A DNA stretch of 64,000 nt, taken from contig CAVYAL010000009.1 in assembly GCA_963766505.1 (NCBI GenBank), positions 1 to 64,000 on the forward strand. Reading direction: 5' to 3'. Origin of the DNA: DATIRA01 sp963766505. GTDB taxonomy: Bacteria > Pseudomonadota > Gammaproteobacteria > Steroidobacterales > Steroidobacteraceae. Both the position numbers and the translations under genes were made by a program. Of the stretch, positions 18,130 to 32,650 are shown piece by piece (the stretch's first letter is position 1; each line of letters opens with the position of its first letter). The notes below the pieces were generated by a model. The model was not told the origin of the DNA. It was given only the letters and a program-made list of their open reading frames with translations, and made no database searches.

Positions 18130-20058
18130 ATGGCCAAAGTCATCGGCATCGACCTCGGTACCACGAACTCCTGCGTAGCGATCATGGAGGGCGGCAAGGC
18201 CCGCGTGATCGAGAACAGCGAGGGCGATCGCACCACGCCTTCCGTAGTCGCATTCACCAAGGACGACGAGGTGCTCGTCGGCCAGTCGGCGAAGCGACAG
18301 GCGGTCACCAACCCGGAGAACACGCTGTACGCGATCAAGCGCCTGATCGGGCGTCGCTATGACGACCCGGTGGTGCAGAAGGACGTCGGCATGGTCCCTT
18401 ACCGGATCGTCAAGGCGGACAACGGCGACGCGTGGGTCGAGGCGCGCGGCAAGAAGATGGCCCCGCCCGAGATCTCTGCCCGCGTGCTGATGAAGATGAA
18501 GAAGACGGCCGAGGATTTCCTCGGCGAGCCGGTCACCGAGGCCGTGATCACGGTGCCGGCCTACTTCAACGACTCGCAGCGCCAGGCGACCAAGGACGCC
18601 GGCCAGATCGCCGGCCTGACCGTCAAGCGAATCATCAACGAGCCGACCGCGGCGGCGCTGGCCTACGGGCTCGACAAGGCGGGCGGCGACCGCAAGATCG
18701 CGGTCTATGACCTCGGCGGCGGCACGTTCGACGTCTCGATCATCGAGTTCGCCGACGTGGACGGTGAGCGCCAGTTCGAGGTGCTCGCGACCAACGGCGA
18801 CACGTTCCTCGGCGGTGAGGATTTCGACAAGCGCGTGATCGACTACATCGCGGCCGAGTTCGAGAAGGAGAGCGGGGTCGACGTGCGGCGTGACCCGCTC
18901 GCGATGCAGCGCCTCAGGGAAGCGGCCGAGAAGGCGAAGATCGAGCTTTCCTCGAGCCAGCAGACCGAGGTCAACCTGCCCTACATCACGGCCGATGCGT
19001 CCGGTCCGAAGCACCTGACGCTGAAGCTCACGCGGGCCAAGCTCGAGTCGCTGGTCGAGGATCTCGTCAAGAAGACGATCGAGCCCTGCCGGATCGCACT
19101 CAAGGACGCGGGGCTGTCGATCAACGACGTCTCCGAGGTCATCCTGGTGGGCGGCCAGACCCGCATGCCGCTGGTCCAGAAGCACGTCAAGGACTTCTTC
19201 GGCAAGGAGCCCCGCAAGGACGTCAACCCGGACGAGGCGGTCGCGGTCGGCGCGTCGATCCAGGCAGGCGTGCTCACCGGGGAGGTCAAGGACGTCCTGT
19301 TGCTCGACGTGACCCCGCTGTCACTCGGCATCGAGACGCTGGGCGGCGTGATGACCAAGCTGATCGAGAAGAACACGACGATCCCGACCAAGGCGACGCA
19401 GGTGTTCTCGACGGCCGACGACAACCAGACCGCCGTGACGATCCACGTACTGCAGGGCGAGCGCGACCGGGCCAGTGACAACAAGTCGCTCGGCCGCTTC
19501 GACCTGTCCGACATCCCGCCGGCGCCCCGCGGCATGCCGCAGGTCGAGGTCACGTTCGACATCGATGCCAACGGCATCCTCAACGTGTCGGCGAAGGACA
19601 AGGCCACCGGCAAGGAGCAGCGGATCGTGATCAAGGCCTCCAGCGGCCTCTCCGACGACGAGATCCAGCGCATGGTCCGCGACGCCGAGGCGCACGCTGA
19701 GGAGGACCGCAAGTTCCGCGAGCTGGCGGAGTCGCGCAACCGTGCCGACGCGCTGCTGCACGCGACCGAGAAGTCGCTGACCGACCTCGGTGACAAGGTC
19801 AGCGCCGGCGACCGGGCCAAGGTCGAATCGGCGATCTCGGACTTGAAGGGCGCGCTGAAGAACGACGACAAGGACGTTATCGAGACCAAGGCGCGGGCCC
19901 TGGCCGAGGCCTCGGCAGCCATTGCCCAGCAGGCCTACGCGAGCCAGGCGGGCGAGGGCGCAGCGGGTGAGGCCCCTGGCGGCGGCGGGGCAGGCAAGGA
20001 CGAGGTGCTCGACGCCGAATTCGAGGAAGTGAAGGACAAGGACGACAAGGCCTCCTGA
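18130..20058 (+). CDS. dnaK: Chaperone DnaK (Hsp70)
   Basis: 642 residues, full length. ATPase domain with GIDLGTTNSCVAIMEGG, VITVPAYFNDSQRQATKDAG, NEPTAAALAYGLDK and VYDLGGGTFDVSI; the interdomain linker DVLLLDVTPLSLGIETLGG; substrate domain with TTIPTKATQVFSTADDNQ; and the C-terminal EFEEVKDKD end. It folds proteins with DnaJ and GrpE, and all three genes are adjacent here. A sigma-32 promoter lies directly upstream and a strong hairpin separates it from dnaJ. Confidence 0.98.
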   Translation: MAKVIGIDLGTTNSCVAIMEGGKARVIENSEGDRTTPSVVAFTKDDEVLVGQSAKRQAVTNPENTLYAIKRLIGRRYDDPVVQKDVGMVPYRIVKADNGDAWVEARGKKMAPPEISARVLMKMKKTAEDFLGEPVTEAVITVPAYFNDSQRQATKDAGQIAGLTVKRIINEPTAAALAYGLDKAGGDRKIAVYDLGGGTFDVSIIEFADVDGERQFEVLATNGDTFLGGEDFDKRVIDYIAAEFEKESGVDVRRDPLAMQRLREAAEKAKIELSSSQQTEVNLPYITADASGPKHLTLKLTRAKLESLVEDLVKKTIEPCRIALKDAGLSINDVSEVILVGGQTRMPLVQKHVKDFFGKEPRKDVNPDEAVAVGASIQAGVLTGEVKDVLLLDVTPLSLGIETLGGVMTKLIEKNTTIPTKATQVFSTADDNQTAVTIHVLQGERDRASDNKSLGRFDLSDIPPAPRGMPQVEVTFDIDANGILNVSAKDKATGKEQRIVIKASSGLSDDEIQRMVRDAEAHAEEDRKFRELAESRNRADALLHATEKSLTDLGDKVSAGDRAKVESAISDLKGALKNDDKDVIETKARALAEASAAIAQQAYASQAGEGAAGEAPGGGGAGKDEVLDAEFEEVKDKDDKAS

Positions 20059-20098
20059 CCAGGGGCCGGCCGCATGAGTCGTCCGGACTGAGTGAGCA

Positions 20099-20132
20099 GC
20101 ACCGCCGCGGGGCCCGATGCCCGCGGCGGTGC
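20099..20132 (+). promoter_or_regulatory. Strong hairpin between dnaK and dnaJ
   Basis: A perfect 13-bp stem (gcaccgccgcggg / cccgcggcggtgc) with an 8-base loop and no T run. It could act as an RNA processing or 3'-protection element that lowers dnaJ relative to dnaK, or as a partial terminator. Confidence 0.5.
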
Positions 20133-20161
20133 CCGTTCTCCTGGACTGTACCGAGAGCTGC

Positions 20162-21295
20162 ATGGCGAAACGTGACTACTACGAGGTGCTCGGCGTACCG
20201 CGGACGGCGACCGAAGCCGAGATCAAGAAGGCCTACCGCCGCCTCGCCATGAAGTACCACCCGGACCGCAACCCGGGCGATCACGAGGCCGAGGGGCAGT
20301 TCAAGGAGGCCAAGGAGGCGTACGAGACGCTCGCCGACAGCCGCAAGCGCTCTGCATACGACCAGTTCGGCCATGCCGGCGTGGACGGCATGCGCGGCGG
20401 CGGGCCGGGCGGCTTCGACCCCCGTGACGCGTTTGGCGACATCTTCGGCGAGGTCTTCGGCGACATTTTCGGGGCCGGGCGGCGCGGCCGCTCGCAGGTT
20501 TTCCGGGGCGCGGACCTGCGATACGAGCTGGAACTCGATCTCGAGCAGGCAGTATTCGGCGACACGGTCGAGGTCGAGTTCAGCGCGCTCGGAGAATGTG
20601 CCGAGTGCCAGGGTTCCGGTTCTGCACAGGGTTCGGCCCCGGTCAGCTGCGAAACCTGCCGGGGCGCCGGGCAGGTGCGCATCCAGCAGGGTTTCTTCAC
20701 GGTCCAGCAGACCTGTCCGCGCTGCCAGGGTCGGGGCCAGGTGGTCAGTGACCCTTGCGAGACCTGCCGTGGCCAGGGACGCGTGCGGCGGCAGAAGAAG
20801 CTCTCGGTGAAGATCCCTGCGGGCGTGGATACCGGTGACCGGATACGGCTCGCCGGCGAGGGCGAGGCCGGCCGCAACGGCGGGCCGACCGGCGACCTGT
20901 ACGTCGAGGTGCGGGTGCGCGAGCACGCGATCTTCCAGCGCGATGGCAGCCACCTTTCCTGCGAGGTCCCGGTCAGCTTCGCGCGCGCAGCGCTCGGTGG
21001 CAGCGTCGAAGTGCCGACGCTCGATGGCAACGTGCCGATCAAGGTCCCGCCCGAGACGCAGTCGGGCCGCGTGTTCAGGCTGCGCGAGAAGGGCATCAAG
21101 CCGGTCCGCGGCGGCGCCAAGGGCGACCTGTTCTGCCGCGTCGTCGTCGAGACGCCGGTCAATCTCTCGCGCGAGCAGAAGGAGTTGCTCGAGCGATTCG
21201 AGGAGTCGATCCAGGGCGACTCGAAACGCCACCGGCCGCGGGAAGAGGGCTGGCTCGACGGCGTGAAGCGCTTCTTCTCCAGCTTCACGGAGTAG
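20162..21295 (+). CDS. dnaJ: Co-chaperone DnaJ (Hsp40)
   Basis: 377 residues from the ATG at 20162. J domain with KRDYYEVLGVPRTATEAEIK and the HPD triad (KYHPDRNPGD), a Gly/Phe-rich stretch (GGGPGGFDPRDAFGDIFGE), four zinc motifs (CAECQGSG, CETCRGAG, CPRCQGRG, CETCRGQG) and the C-terminal substrate domains (GDLYVEVRVREHAIFQRDG). It stimulates DnaK ATPase and delivers clients. dapB starts six bases after its stop. Confidence 0.97.
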   Translation: MAKRDYYEVLGVPRTATEAEIKKAYRRLAMKYHPDRNPGDHEAEGQFKEAKEAYETLADSRKRSAYDQFGHAGVDGMRGGGPGGFDPRDAFGDIFGEVFGDIFGAGRRGRSQVFRGADLRYELELDLEQAVFGDTVEVEFSALGECAECQGSGSAQGSAPVSCETCRGAGQVRIQQGFFTVQQTCPRCQGRGQVVSDPCETCRGQGRVRRQKKLSVKIPAGVDTGDRIRLAGEGEAGRNGGPTGDLYVEVRVREHAIFQRDGSHLSCEVPVSFARAALGGSVEVPTLDGNVPIKVPPETQSGRVFRLREKGIKPVRGGAKGDLFCRVVVETPVNLSREQKELLERFEESIQGDSKRHRPREEGWLDGVKRFFSSFTE

Positions 21296-21300
21296 CCACA

Positions 21301-22101
21301 ATGCCGAACGTCGCGATGTGCGGGGCTTCCGGGCGCATGGGCCGCGCGATCGTTCCGCTGCTCGATGCAGCGGGCGACCTGCGCCTGAGCGGAGCGCTGG
21401 CCGCCCCCGGGGACCCGGGACTCGGCAGCGACGCCGGGCTGCTCGCCGGGACCAGCGCGCTCGGGGTGATCCTGACCGATGACGCTGCCAGGGCGCTCGA
21501 GGGCGCACAGGTGGCCATCGACTTCTCGCTGCCGGCCGCCTCGCTGGTCCATGCCCGGCTTTGCCGGGCCGGCGCCTGTGCGATCGTGATCGGAACCACC
21601 GGACATTCGCCGGCCGAGCTCGAGGAGCTGCGCGATATTTCCCGCGCGATCCCGGTGGTCATGGCGCCGAACATGAGCCTGGGCGTGAACCTGATGTTCC
21701 GCCTCGCCGAGATCGCAGCCCGGGCGCTGGGCGAGGACTACGACGCCGAGGTCTGGGAGGCGCATCACCGGCACAAGGTGGATGCGCCGAGCGGCACGGC
21801 ACTGGGGCTCGGACGCGCCGTCGCCCGCGGCCGCCAGGTCGACCTGGACGACGTGGCGGTCTTCGAACGGCACGGGGCGGTCGGTCCGCGACAGACCGGC
21901 TCGATAGGATTCAGCGTGGTCCGCGGCGGCGACATCGTCGGCGACCACCGGCTCGTTTTCGCCGGGCCCGGGGAGCAGCTCGAGATCGCCCACCATGCCC
22001 AGGATCGCAGCGGATTCGCCCGCGGGGCCGTCGCCGCGGCACGCTGGGTGCTCGGGCGCCCGCCCGGCATGTACGGCATGGCCGACGTTCTGGGCCTGTG
22101 A
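21301..22101 (+). CDS. dapB: 4-hydroxy-tetrahydrodipicolinate reductase DapB
   Basis: 266 residues. The N-terminal dinucleotide-binding motif is VAMCGASGRMGRAIVPLL; GTTGHSP and APNMSLGVNL follow, then the conserved EAHHRHKVDAPSGTALGLG block with the catalytic His and Lys. It makes tetrahydrodipicolinate for lysine and peptidoglycan. It directly follows dnaJ, a pairing common in gammaproteobacteria. Confidence 0.96.
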   Translation: MPNVAMCGASGRMGRAIVPLLDAAGDLRLSGALAAPGDPGLGSDAGLLAGTSALGVILTDDAARALEGAQVAIDFSLPAASLVHARLCRAGACAIVIGTTGHSPAELEELRDISRAIPVVMAPNMSLGVNLMFRLAEIAARALGEDYDAEVWEAHHRHKVDAPSGTALGLGRAVARGRQVDLDDVAVFERHGAVGPRQTGSIGFSVVRGGDIVGDHRLVFAGPGEQLEIAHHAQDRSGFARGAVAAARWVLGRPPGMYGMADVLGL

Positions 22102-22266
22102 GCGGTCGCGCGGGATTCATGGCGCGCGGCCCGGTCGTCGCGTAAACTTCCGACCTTAGCCCGTGTGAAGTTTCGCCTCGGGGCAGCGTGAGCTGACTCC
22201 AGCGGTCCGCGCACGCGCTAAATGCGCCCTCGCGGGCGCGACGACTCAGCATCGGAGGGCAAGGCC

Positions 22267-23427
22267 GTGACGACACCCGCTGTTCTGGCACTCGAGGACG
22301 GCACAGTGTTTCACGGCGTTTCGGTCGGCGCCGTCGGTACGTCGACCGGCGAGGTGGTGTTCAACACCGCCATGACCGGCTACCAGGAAATCCTCACCGA
22401 TCCCTCCTACAGCCGCCAGATCGTCACGCTCACCTACCCGCACATCGGTAACACCGGCACCAATGCCGAGGACCTCGAGTCCGGCTCGGTCCACGCGGCC
22501 GGCCTGGTGATCCGCAACCTGCCGACGCTGCACTCGAGCTGGCGGGCCACGGAATCCCTGCCGCAGTTCCTGGGTCGCAGCGGCGTCGTCGCGATCGCGG
22601 AGATCGACACGCGCCGGCTAACCCGCATCCTGCGCGAGAAGGGCGCCCAGGCCGGTTGCATCGCCAGCGGGGAAGCGGCGGCTCGGACCGACCTCGCAGT
22701 CGAGGCGGCCCGGCGCTTTCCGGGCCTGAAGGGGATGGATCTCGCAAAGGTCGTCTCGACCGGCCGCGCCTACCAGTGGAACGAAGGGACGAACTGGGCA
22801 CTCGAGCAGGGGCCCAAGCGTCGACCGGCGCAGCGGCTGCACGTCGTGACCTACGATTTCGGAATCAAGCGCAACATCCTGCGGTTGCTCGCGGACCACG
22901 GCTGCCGGATGACTGTCGTGCCGGCCCAGACGACGCCGGAGGAGGTGCGCGCGCTGCAGCCGAACGGCGTCTTCTTCTCCAACGGCCCGGGTGACCCTGA
23001 GCCCTGCACGTATGCGATCGAGGCGATCCGGTCGTTCCTCGATACGCGCACGCCGGTCTTCGGGATCTGCCTGGGGCACCAGTTGCTCGGGCTGGCGGCC
23101 GGCGGGCGCACCGTCAAGATGAAGTTCGGGCACCACGGTGCGAATCACCCGGTCATCGAACTCGAATCCGGCCGGGTGTTCATTTCCAGCCAGAACCACG
23201 GCTTCGCGGTGGACGAGGAGACGCTGCCCGCCAACGTGCGGGCCACGCATCGCTCGCTGTTCGACGGCTCGTTGCAGGGGATCGAGTTCACCGACCGGCC
23301 GGCCTTCGGCTTCCAGGGTCATCCCGAGGCGAGCCCGGGGCCGCGCGATCTCGCGCCGCTGTTCTCGCGGTTCATCGAGAGCATGCTGCGCAACGGTGCG
23401 CCCTCGGCCGCCGGCCGACCTGAATAG
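22267..23427 (+). CDS. carA: Carbamoyl phosphate synthase small subunit
   Basis: 386 residues from the GTG at 22267, with GGAGGG seven bases upstream; a longer frame starts at 22222 but its N-terminus is not family-like. Motifs: FHGVSVGAVGTSTGEVVFNT, YSRQIVTLTYPHIGNTG, and the glutaminase domain with the nucleophile Cys in FGICLGHQLLGLA and the HPE triad end (GFQGHPEASPG). It supplies ammonia from glutamine to CarB. carB starts 14 bases later. The 165-bp region before it contains a small GC hairpin near 22222-22240 but no clear operator. Confidence 0.96.
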   Translation: MTTPAVLALEDGTVFHGVSVGAVGTSTGEVVFNTAMTGYQEILTDPSYSRQIVTLTYPHIGNTGTNAEDLESGSVHAAGLVIRNLPTLHSSWRATESLPQFLGRSGVVAIAEIDTRRLTRILREKGAQAGCIASGEAAARTDLAVEAARRFPGLKGMDLAKVVSTGRAYQWNEGTNWALEQGPKRRPAQRLHVVTYDFGIKRNILRLLADHGCRMTVVPAQTTPEEVRALQPNGVFFSNGPGDPEPCTYAIEAIRSFLDTRTPVFGICLGHQLLGLAAGGRTVKMKFGHHGANHPVIELESGRVFISSQNHGFAVDEETLPANVRATHRSLFDGSLQGIEFTDRPAFGFQGHPEASPGPRDLAPLFSRFIESMLRNGAPSAAGRPE

Positions 23428-23441
23428 AGGATCTTCGCGAG

Positions 23442-26662
<3,221 letters not shown>

Positions 26663-26666
<4 letters not shown>

Positions 26667-27139
26667 GGCGTAAGCCACTGACTTTAAAAGGGTCAGAGAA
26701 GCTCAGGATCGAGCTCCGCCGCCTCAAGTCCGAGGAGCGGCCGCGCGTGATCCAGGCCATCGCCGAGGCCCGCGCCCATGGCGACCTCAGCGAGAACGCC
26801 GAATATCACGCGGCGCGCGAGCAGCAGGGCTTCATCGAGGGCCGCATCAAGGAGATCGAGCACGACCTCTCGCATTGCGAAATCATCGACGTCTCGCACC
26901 TGCCCGGCGGCAGCCGGGTGGTGTTCGGTGCCACCGTGCACCTCGAGGACCAGGACGACGGCGCCGAGGTCGTGTTCCAGATCGTGGGCGAACCGGAGGC
27001 AGACGTCCGGCTGGGGTTGATCTCGATCACCTCGCCGATCGCCCGTGCGCTGGTCGGCAAGCAGGAGGGCGACGTCGTCGACGTGGCCGTCCCGGGCGGC
27101 AACCGTGCCTTCGAGATAGTCGCTGTGCGCTACGTCTGA
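26663..27139 (+). CDS. greA: Transcription elongation factor GreA
   Basis: 158 residues. N-terminal coiled coil with KGSEKLRIELRRLKSEERPR, AIAEARAHGDLSENAEYHAA and REQQGFIEGRIKEIEHDL, including the acidic tip (D-L-S-E-N) that enters the RNA polymerase channel; then the FKBP-like C-terminal domain ending GNRAFEIVAVRYV. It stimulates cleavage of backtracked RNA. It is coupled to carB by an ATGA overlap and converges with yhbY. Confidence 0.96.
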
Positions 27140-27155
27140 ACGGCGCCGCCGGTGG

Positions 27156-27452
27156 TCAGCCGGGCAACAGGATGCCGGGCTTTTCGGGATAGGGCCTGTA
27201 GAAGAGCGCGGTGTGACCGATGCGCTGCACCAGTTCCGAGCCGGTCGACTCGGCGAGCTGGGCAAGAATCCGGTCCCGCTCGTCCCTGTCCGCCACCCGG
27301 GCCCGGACCTTCACGAGCTCGTGATCGCCGAGCGCACGGTCCAGTTCTGCGACGAGATTGGCCCCGATTCCGGCCTGTCCGACCAGAACGATGGGCTTGC
27401 GGTCGTGTCCAAGCCGACGGAGGTGCTTGCGTTGCGATTCGGTCAGAGACAT
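27156..27452 (-). CDS. yhbY: RNA-binding CRM-domain protein YhbY
   Basis: 98 residues from the ATG at 27452 (MSLTESQRKHLRRLGHDR). The single CRM domain shows the GxxG loop (VLVGQAGIGANLVAELDRAL), then DHELVKVRARVADRDERD and TGSELVQRIGHTALFYR. It associates with 50S precursors in E. coli. It sits back-to-back with rlmE, as in many proteobacteria. Confidence 0.95.
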   Translation of the reverse strand: MSLTESQRKHLRRLGHDRKPIVLVGQAGIGANLVAELDRALGDHELVKVRARVADRDERDRILAQLAESTGSELVQRIGHTALFYRPYPEKPGILLPG

Positions 27453-27461
27453 GGGGGAAGG

Positions 27462-27706
27462 GGATAGGGGGTAGGGGGTAGGGGGTAGGGCAGAGAGCAT
27501 AGCGGATTAGTGAATAGTAAATAGCGGGTAGCGGGTAGTTCGGAGCGGCATGACCTCGAGCATGGGCTCCCCGCGGCAGCGAACTTGGCTCACTATCCGC
27601 TAGTCACCATCCGCTTCCCGTCTATCCGCTATTCACTATTGACTATCCGCTTCCGCCTGCCGGCTTCCGACCTAACCTCTATCCGCTAGTCACTATCCGC
27701 TTCCGC
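27462..27706. repeat. Degenerate CTATCCGCTA-type inverted repeat array between yhbY and rlmE
   Basis: The left part reads gggggtagggggtagggggt, then agcggattagtgaatagtaa and atagcgggtagcgggtag. The right part carries the complementary motif several times: ctatccgctagtcac, ctatccgctattcac, tattgactatccgctt, ctatccgctagtcac. The halves can pair over 30 or more bases. The same motif appears at 11160-11262 beside smpB. It fills a divergent promoter region. Confidence 0.7.
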
Positions 27707-27709
27707 CCA

Positions 27710-28336
27710 ATGCCTCGTCGCAGCAAGAGCTCCTCCCGCTGGCTGGCCGAGCACGCCTCGGACCCTTATGTGAAACGCGCGCATGCGGAAGGCTGGCGAT
27801 CGCGGGCCGCGTTCAAGCTCGAGGAAATCCAGCGTAGCGACCGCCTGCTTCGGCCGGGGATGACGGTCGTGGATCTCGGCGCCGCTCCCGGCGGATGGAG
27901 CCAGTACGCCGCCAGGCTGCTCGGCGGCACGGGGCGGGTCATCGCGCTCGACGTATTGCCGATGCCGGCCATACCCGGCGTGGAGTTCATCGAGGGCGAC
28001 TTTTCCTCGGAAGCCGTCTTCGAGCAGCTGCTGCAGGCGCTGGGGGAGGGCAAGGTCGATCTTGTAATGTCCGACATGGCCCCCAACATGATGGGTATCG
28101 CGGATGTCGACCACGCGCGGGCAATGAACCTGGTCGAGCTCGCCGTCGATTTCGCGGAGCGGACTCTTCGTCCTGGCGGCGACCTGCTGCTCAAGGTTTT
28201 CCAGGGTCGCGAGTTCCAGCCGCTGCTGGCGGGGCTGCGAGGCCGCTTTGAATCCGTGAAGTTGCGCAAGCCGAAAGCTTCCCGGGCCAGAAGCTCGGAG
28301 GTGTACGTTCTGGCACGCGGATTTCGATTGGTGTAG
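27710..28336 (+). CDS. rlmE: 23S rRNA 2'-O-ribose U2552 methyltransferase RlmE (FtsJ)
   Basis: 208 residues. N-terminal RSKSSSRWLAEHASDPYVKR and SRAAFKLEEIQ, the SAM-binding VVDLGAAPGGWSQYAA, then VMSDMAPNMMGIADVDHARA and GGDLLLKVFQGREF give the K-D-K-E type 2'-O-methyltransferase set. It methylates U2552 in the 50S A-loop. It is followed by ftsH, the classic rlmE-ftsH pair, with a 57-bp gap. Confidence 0.96.
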   Translation: MPRRSKSSSRWLAEHASDPYVKRAHAEGWRSRAAFKLEEIQRSDRLLRPGMTVVDLGAAPGGWSQYAARLLGGTGRVIALDVLPMPAIPGVEFIEGDFSSEAVFEQLLQALGEGKVDLVMSDMAPNMMGIADVDHARAMNLVELAVDFAERTLRPGGDLLLKVFQGREFQPLLAGLRGRFESVKLRKPKASRARSSEVYVLARGFRLV

Positions 28337-28393
28337 TGTCATTCCGGCAGCGTCGGCGGCCAAGCGGCGGCGCGGATTTTCGAGGTCAATACT

Positions 28394-30310
<1,917 letters not shown>

Positions 30311-30359
30311 GTGACGAGATCGCCCGGCTCACGCCGGGCGCATCGTTTCAGGGCCGCCA

Positions 30360-31208
30360 GTGAGACTCGCCTGCCGCAGCGTGGTCGTGGACCTCGATGA
30401 GCCGGTCGTGATGGGCGTGCTGAACGTGACGCCCGATTCATTCTTTGATGGCGGTCGGCATGCCGATCCCGGGGCCGCACTGGACCGGGCCCTGCAGATG
30501 GTCGAGGAGGGCGCCGCGATCATCGACGTCGGCGGGGAGTCGACGCGTCCCGGCGCGGCTGCCGTCAGCGCGACGGAGGAAATCCAGCGCGTGGTGCCGG
30601 TGATCGAGCGCATCGCTGCGCGGGTCAGCGTCCCGCTGTCGGTGGATACCAGCAAGCCGGAAGTGATGCGGGCCGCGGTCGAGGCCGGGGCGCAGATGAT
30701 CAACGACGTTCGGGCGCTCGCTCTGCCCGGAGCGCTCGAGGCGGCAGCCGCGAGCGGAGCGGCGGTGTGCCTGATGCACATGCAGGGCGAGCCGTCCGAC
30801 ATGCAGCGGGACCCGCGTTACGCCGACGTCGTCGCGGAGCTGAAGGACTTCCTCGCGGGCCGGGTCGAGGCTGCGGTGGCCGCGGGAATTGCGCTGGAGC
30901 GGATCTGCGTGGATCCGGGCATCGGCTTCGGCAAGCGGCCGGAGCACAACCTGGAACTGATCCGCCACCTCGATCGCCTGGCCGATCCGGCAATACCGGT
31001 ACTGGTCGGCGTTTCCCGCAAGTCGCTGCTCGGTATCATCACGGGCCGCCCTGCCGCTGAAAGGCTGGTCGGCAGCGTCGTGCTGGCGGCGCTTTGCGCG
31101 GAACGGGGAGCGAGGATTCTGAGGGTGCACGACGTTGCGCCGACCGTGGATGCACTCAAAGTGCTGGGTGCGCTGCGTGGACAGGCACTGGCGGGAGCAG
31201 GAAATTGA
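30360..31208 (+). CDS. folP: Dihydropteroate synthase
   Basis: 282 residues with a GTG start. Motifs: VMGVLNVTPDSFFDGGRH, IIDVGGESTRPGA, PLSVDTSKPEVM, MINDVRAL, and VDPGIGFGKRPEHNLELIR. It condenses p-aminobenzoate with the pterin pyrophosphate in folate synthesis and is the target of sulfonamides. It lies between ftsH (49 bp gap) and glmM, overlapping the latter by TTGA, so the three are likely one transcript. Confidence 0.96.
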   Translation: MRLACRSVVVDLDEPVVMGVLNVTPDSFFDGGRHADPGAALDRALQMVEEGAAIIDVGGESTRPGAAAVSATEEIQRVVPVIERIAARVSVPLSVDTSKPEVMRAAVEAGAQMINDVRALALPGALEAAAASGAAVCLMHMQGEPSDMQRDPRYADVVAELKDFLAGRVEAAVAAGIALERICVDPGIGFGKRPEHNLELIRHLDRLADPAIPVLVGVSRKSLLGIITGRPAAERLVGSVVLAALCAERGARILRVHDVAPTVDALKVLGALRGQALAGAGN

Positions 31209-32537
31209 GCAGGAACTATTTCGGCACGGACGGAGTAAGGGGCCGGGTGGGAGAGCCACCGATGACCGTGGAATTCGCGCTGCGCCTGGCCAGCGCGGCG
31301 GCCCAGACGCTTGCGCCGGAGGGCGGCACCGCGCTGGTCGGCAAGGACACGAGGCTTTCCGGCTACATGTTCGAGGCCGCGCTGGAAGCCGGCTTCGTGG
31401 CCGCCGGCGTCGACGTGAGCCTGATCGGCCCCCTGCCGACGCCCGGCATCGCCTACCTGACGCAGCGGTTCGGATGCAGCTTCGGCGTGGTCATCAGCGC
31501 CTCGCACAATCTCTACGAGGACAACGGCATCAAGTTCTTCGATGCCAACGGCAGCAAGCTGCCGGACGAGCTCGAGGCACGCATCGAAGAGTTATCTCGG
31601 CGGCGAGGCACTGACCCGGGAGTCGGAGCGTCTCGGGCGCGCGACGCGCGTGGACAAGTCGAGGGTCATCTACCAGGAGTTCTGTGCTTCGACGCTGCCG
31701 CGCGGAACCGACCTCTCGGGCCTGAAGGTCGTGATCGACTGCGCCAACGGAGCCGCCTACAAGGTTGCGCCACGGGTGCTTTCCGACCTCGGCGCCGAGA
31801 TCATCCCGATCGGTTGCTCGCCCAACGGTCGCAACATCAACCTGCGCTGCGGATCGACCGAGCCGGCACTGCTGCAGGCCACGGTGGCAGCGCTCGGCGC
31901 GGACGCCGGGATCGCGCTCGACGGCGACGGGGATCGACTGGTCATGGTCGACCACCTCGGCCGGCTGGTCGACGGCGACCAGCTGCTCTACATCATCGCC
32001 GTGGACCGAAAGAGCCAGGGGGAACTGAGCGGTCCGGTCGTCGGCACAGTCATGTCGAACCTCGGCCTGGAGCATGCGCTCGGGCAGCTGGGCGTGCCCT
32101 TCCTTCGCGCCAAGGTCGGGGACCGGTACGTGCTCGCGATGCTGAAGGAGCATGGCGGTGTCCTCGGCGGGGAGACGTCCGGTCACCTGCTCTGCCTCGA
32201 CCGCACGACGACCGGTGACGGGCTCGTGAGCGCGCTGCAGGTCCTCGCCGCGATGAAGCGGTCCGGTCGGACGCTGGCCGAGCTTTCCTCAAGCATGCCG
32301 AGCTATCCGCAGGTGATGATCAACGTCCGCGTCAGCGAGCGCGCCGACCCGATGGAGTCGGCGGCCGTGCGGAGCGCGGTCCAGCGACTGGAGCAGTCGC
32401 TGGGCGACACAGGGCGGGTGGTGCTGCGGGCCTCGGGTACCGAGCCCGTGATCCGGGTGATGGTCGAGGGCCGGGACCACGCGGCCGTGAGCCGCTATGC
32501 CGAGGACCTTGCCGAAGTCGTGCGGTCCACGTTGTAG
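31205..32537 (+). CDS. glmM: Phosphoglucosamine mutase GlmM, one apparent +1 frameshift
   Basis: The TTG at 31205 overlaps the folP stop and gives SRNYFGTDGVRGRVGEPPMT. The active-site serine loop VVISASHNLYEDNGIKFFD is intact. Near 31594 one extra T is needed: the first frame ends IEEL and the second continues YLGGEALTRESERLGRAT, FDGDGDR-equivalent ALDGDGDRLVMVDH, TTGDGLVSALQVLA and RASGTEPVIRVMVEG. Corrected length about 443, normal. It converts glucosamine-6-P to glucosamine-1-P for peptidoglycan and LPS. Because glmM is normally essential and the rest is pristine, I treat the lesion as a probable sequence error. Confidence 0.9.
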
Positions 32538-32650
32538 AGATCGGCGCGGCCCGGCCGGGCCTGCGAATTGCTTTCCGGCACCCGCGCCGTTAACATCGCG
32601 CGCCTTTCGCGGAAGGCCCCTCGTCCCGGGGCTCCCACAGGCTGAAATTC

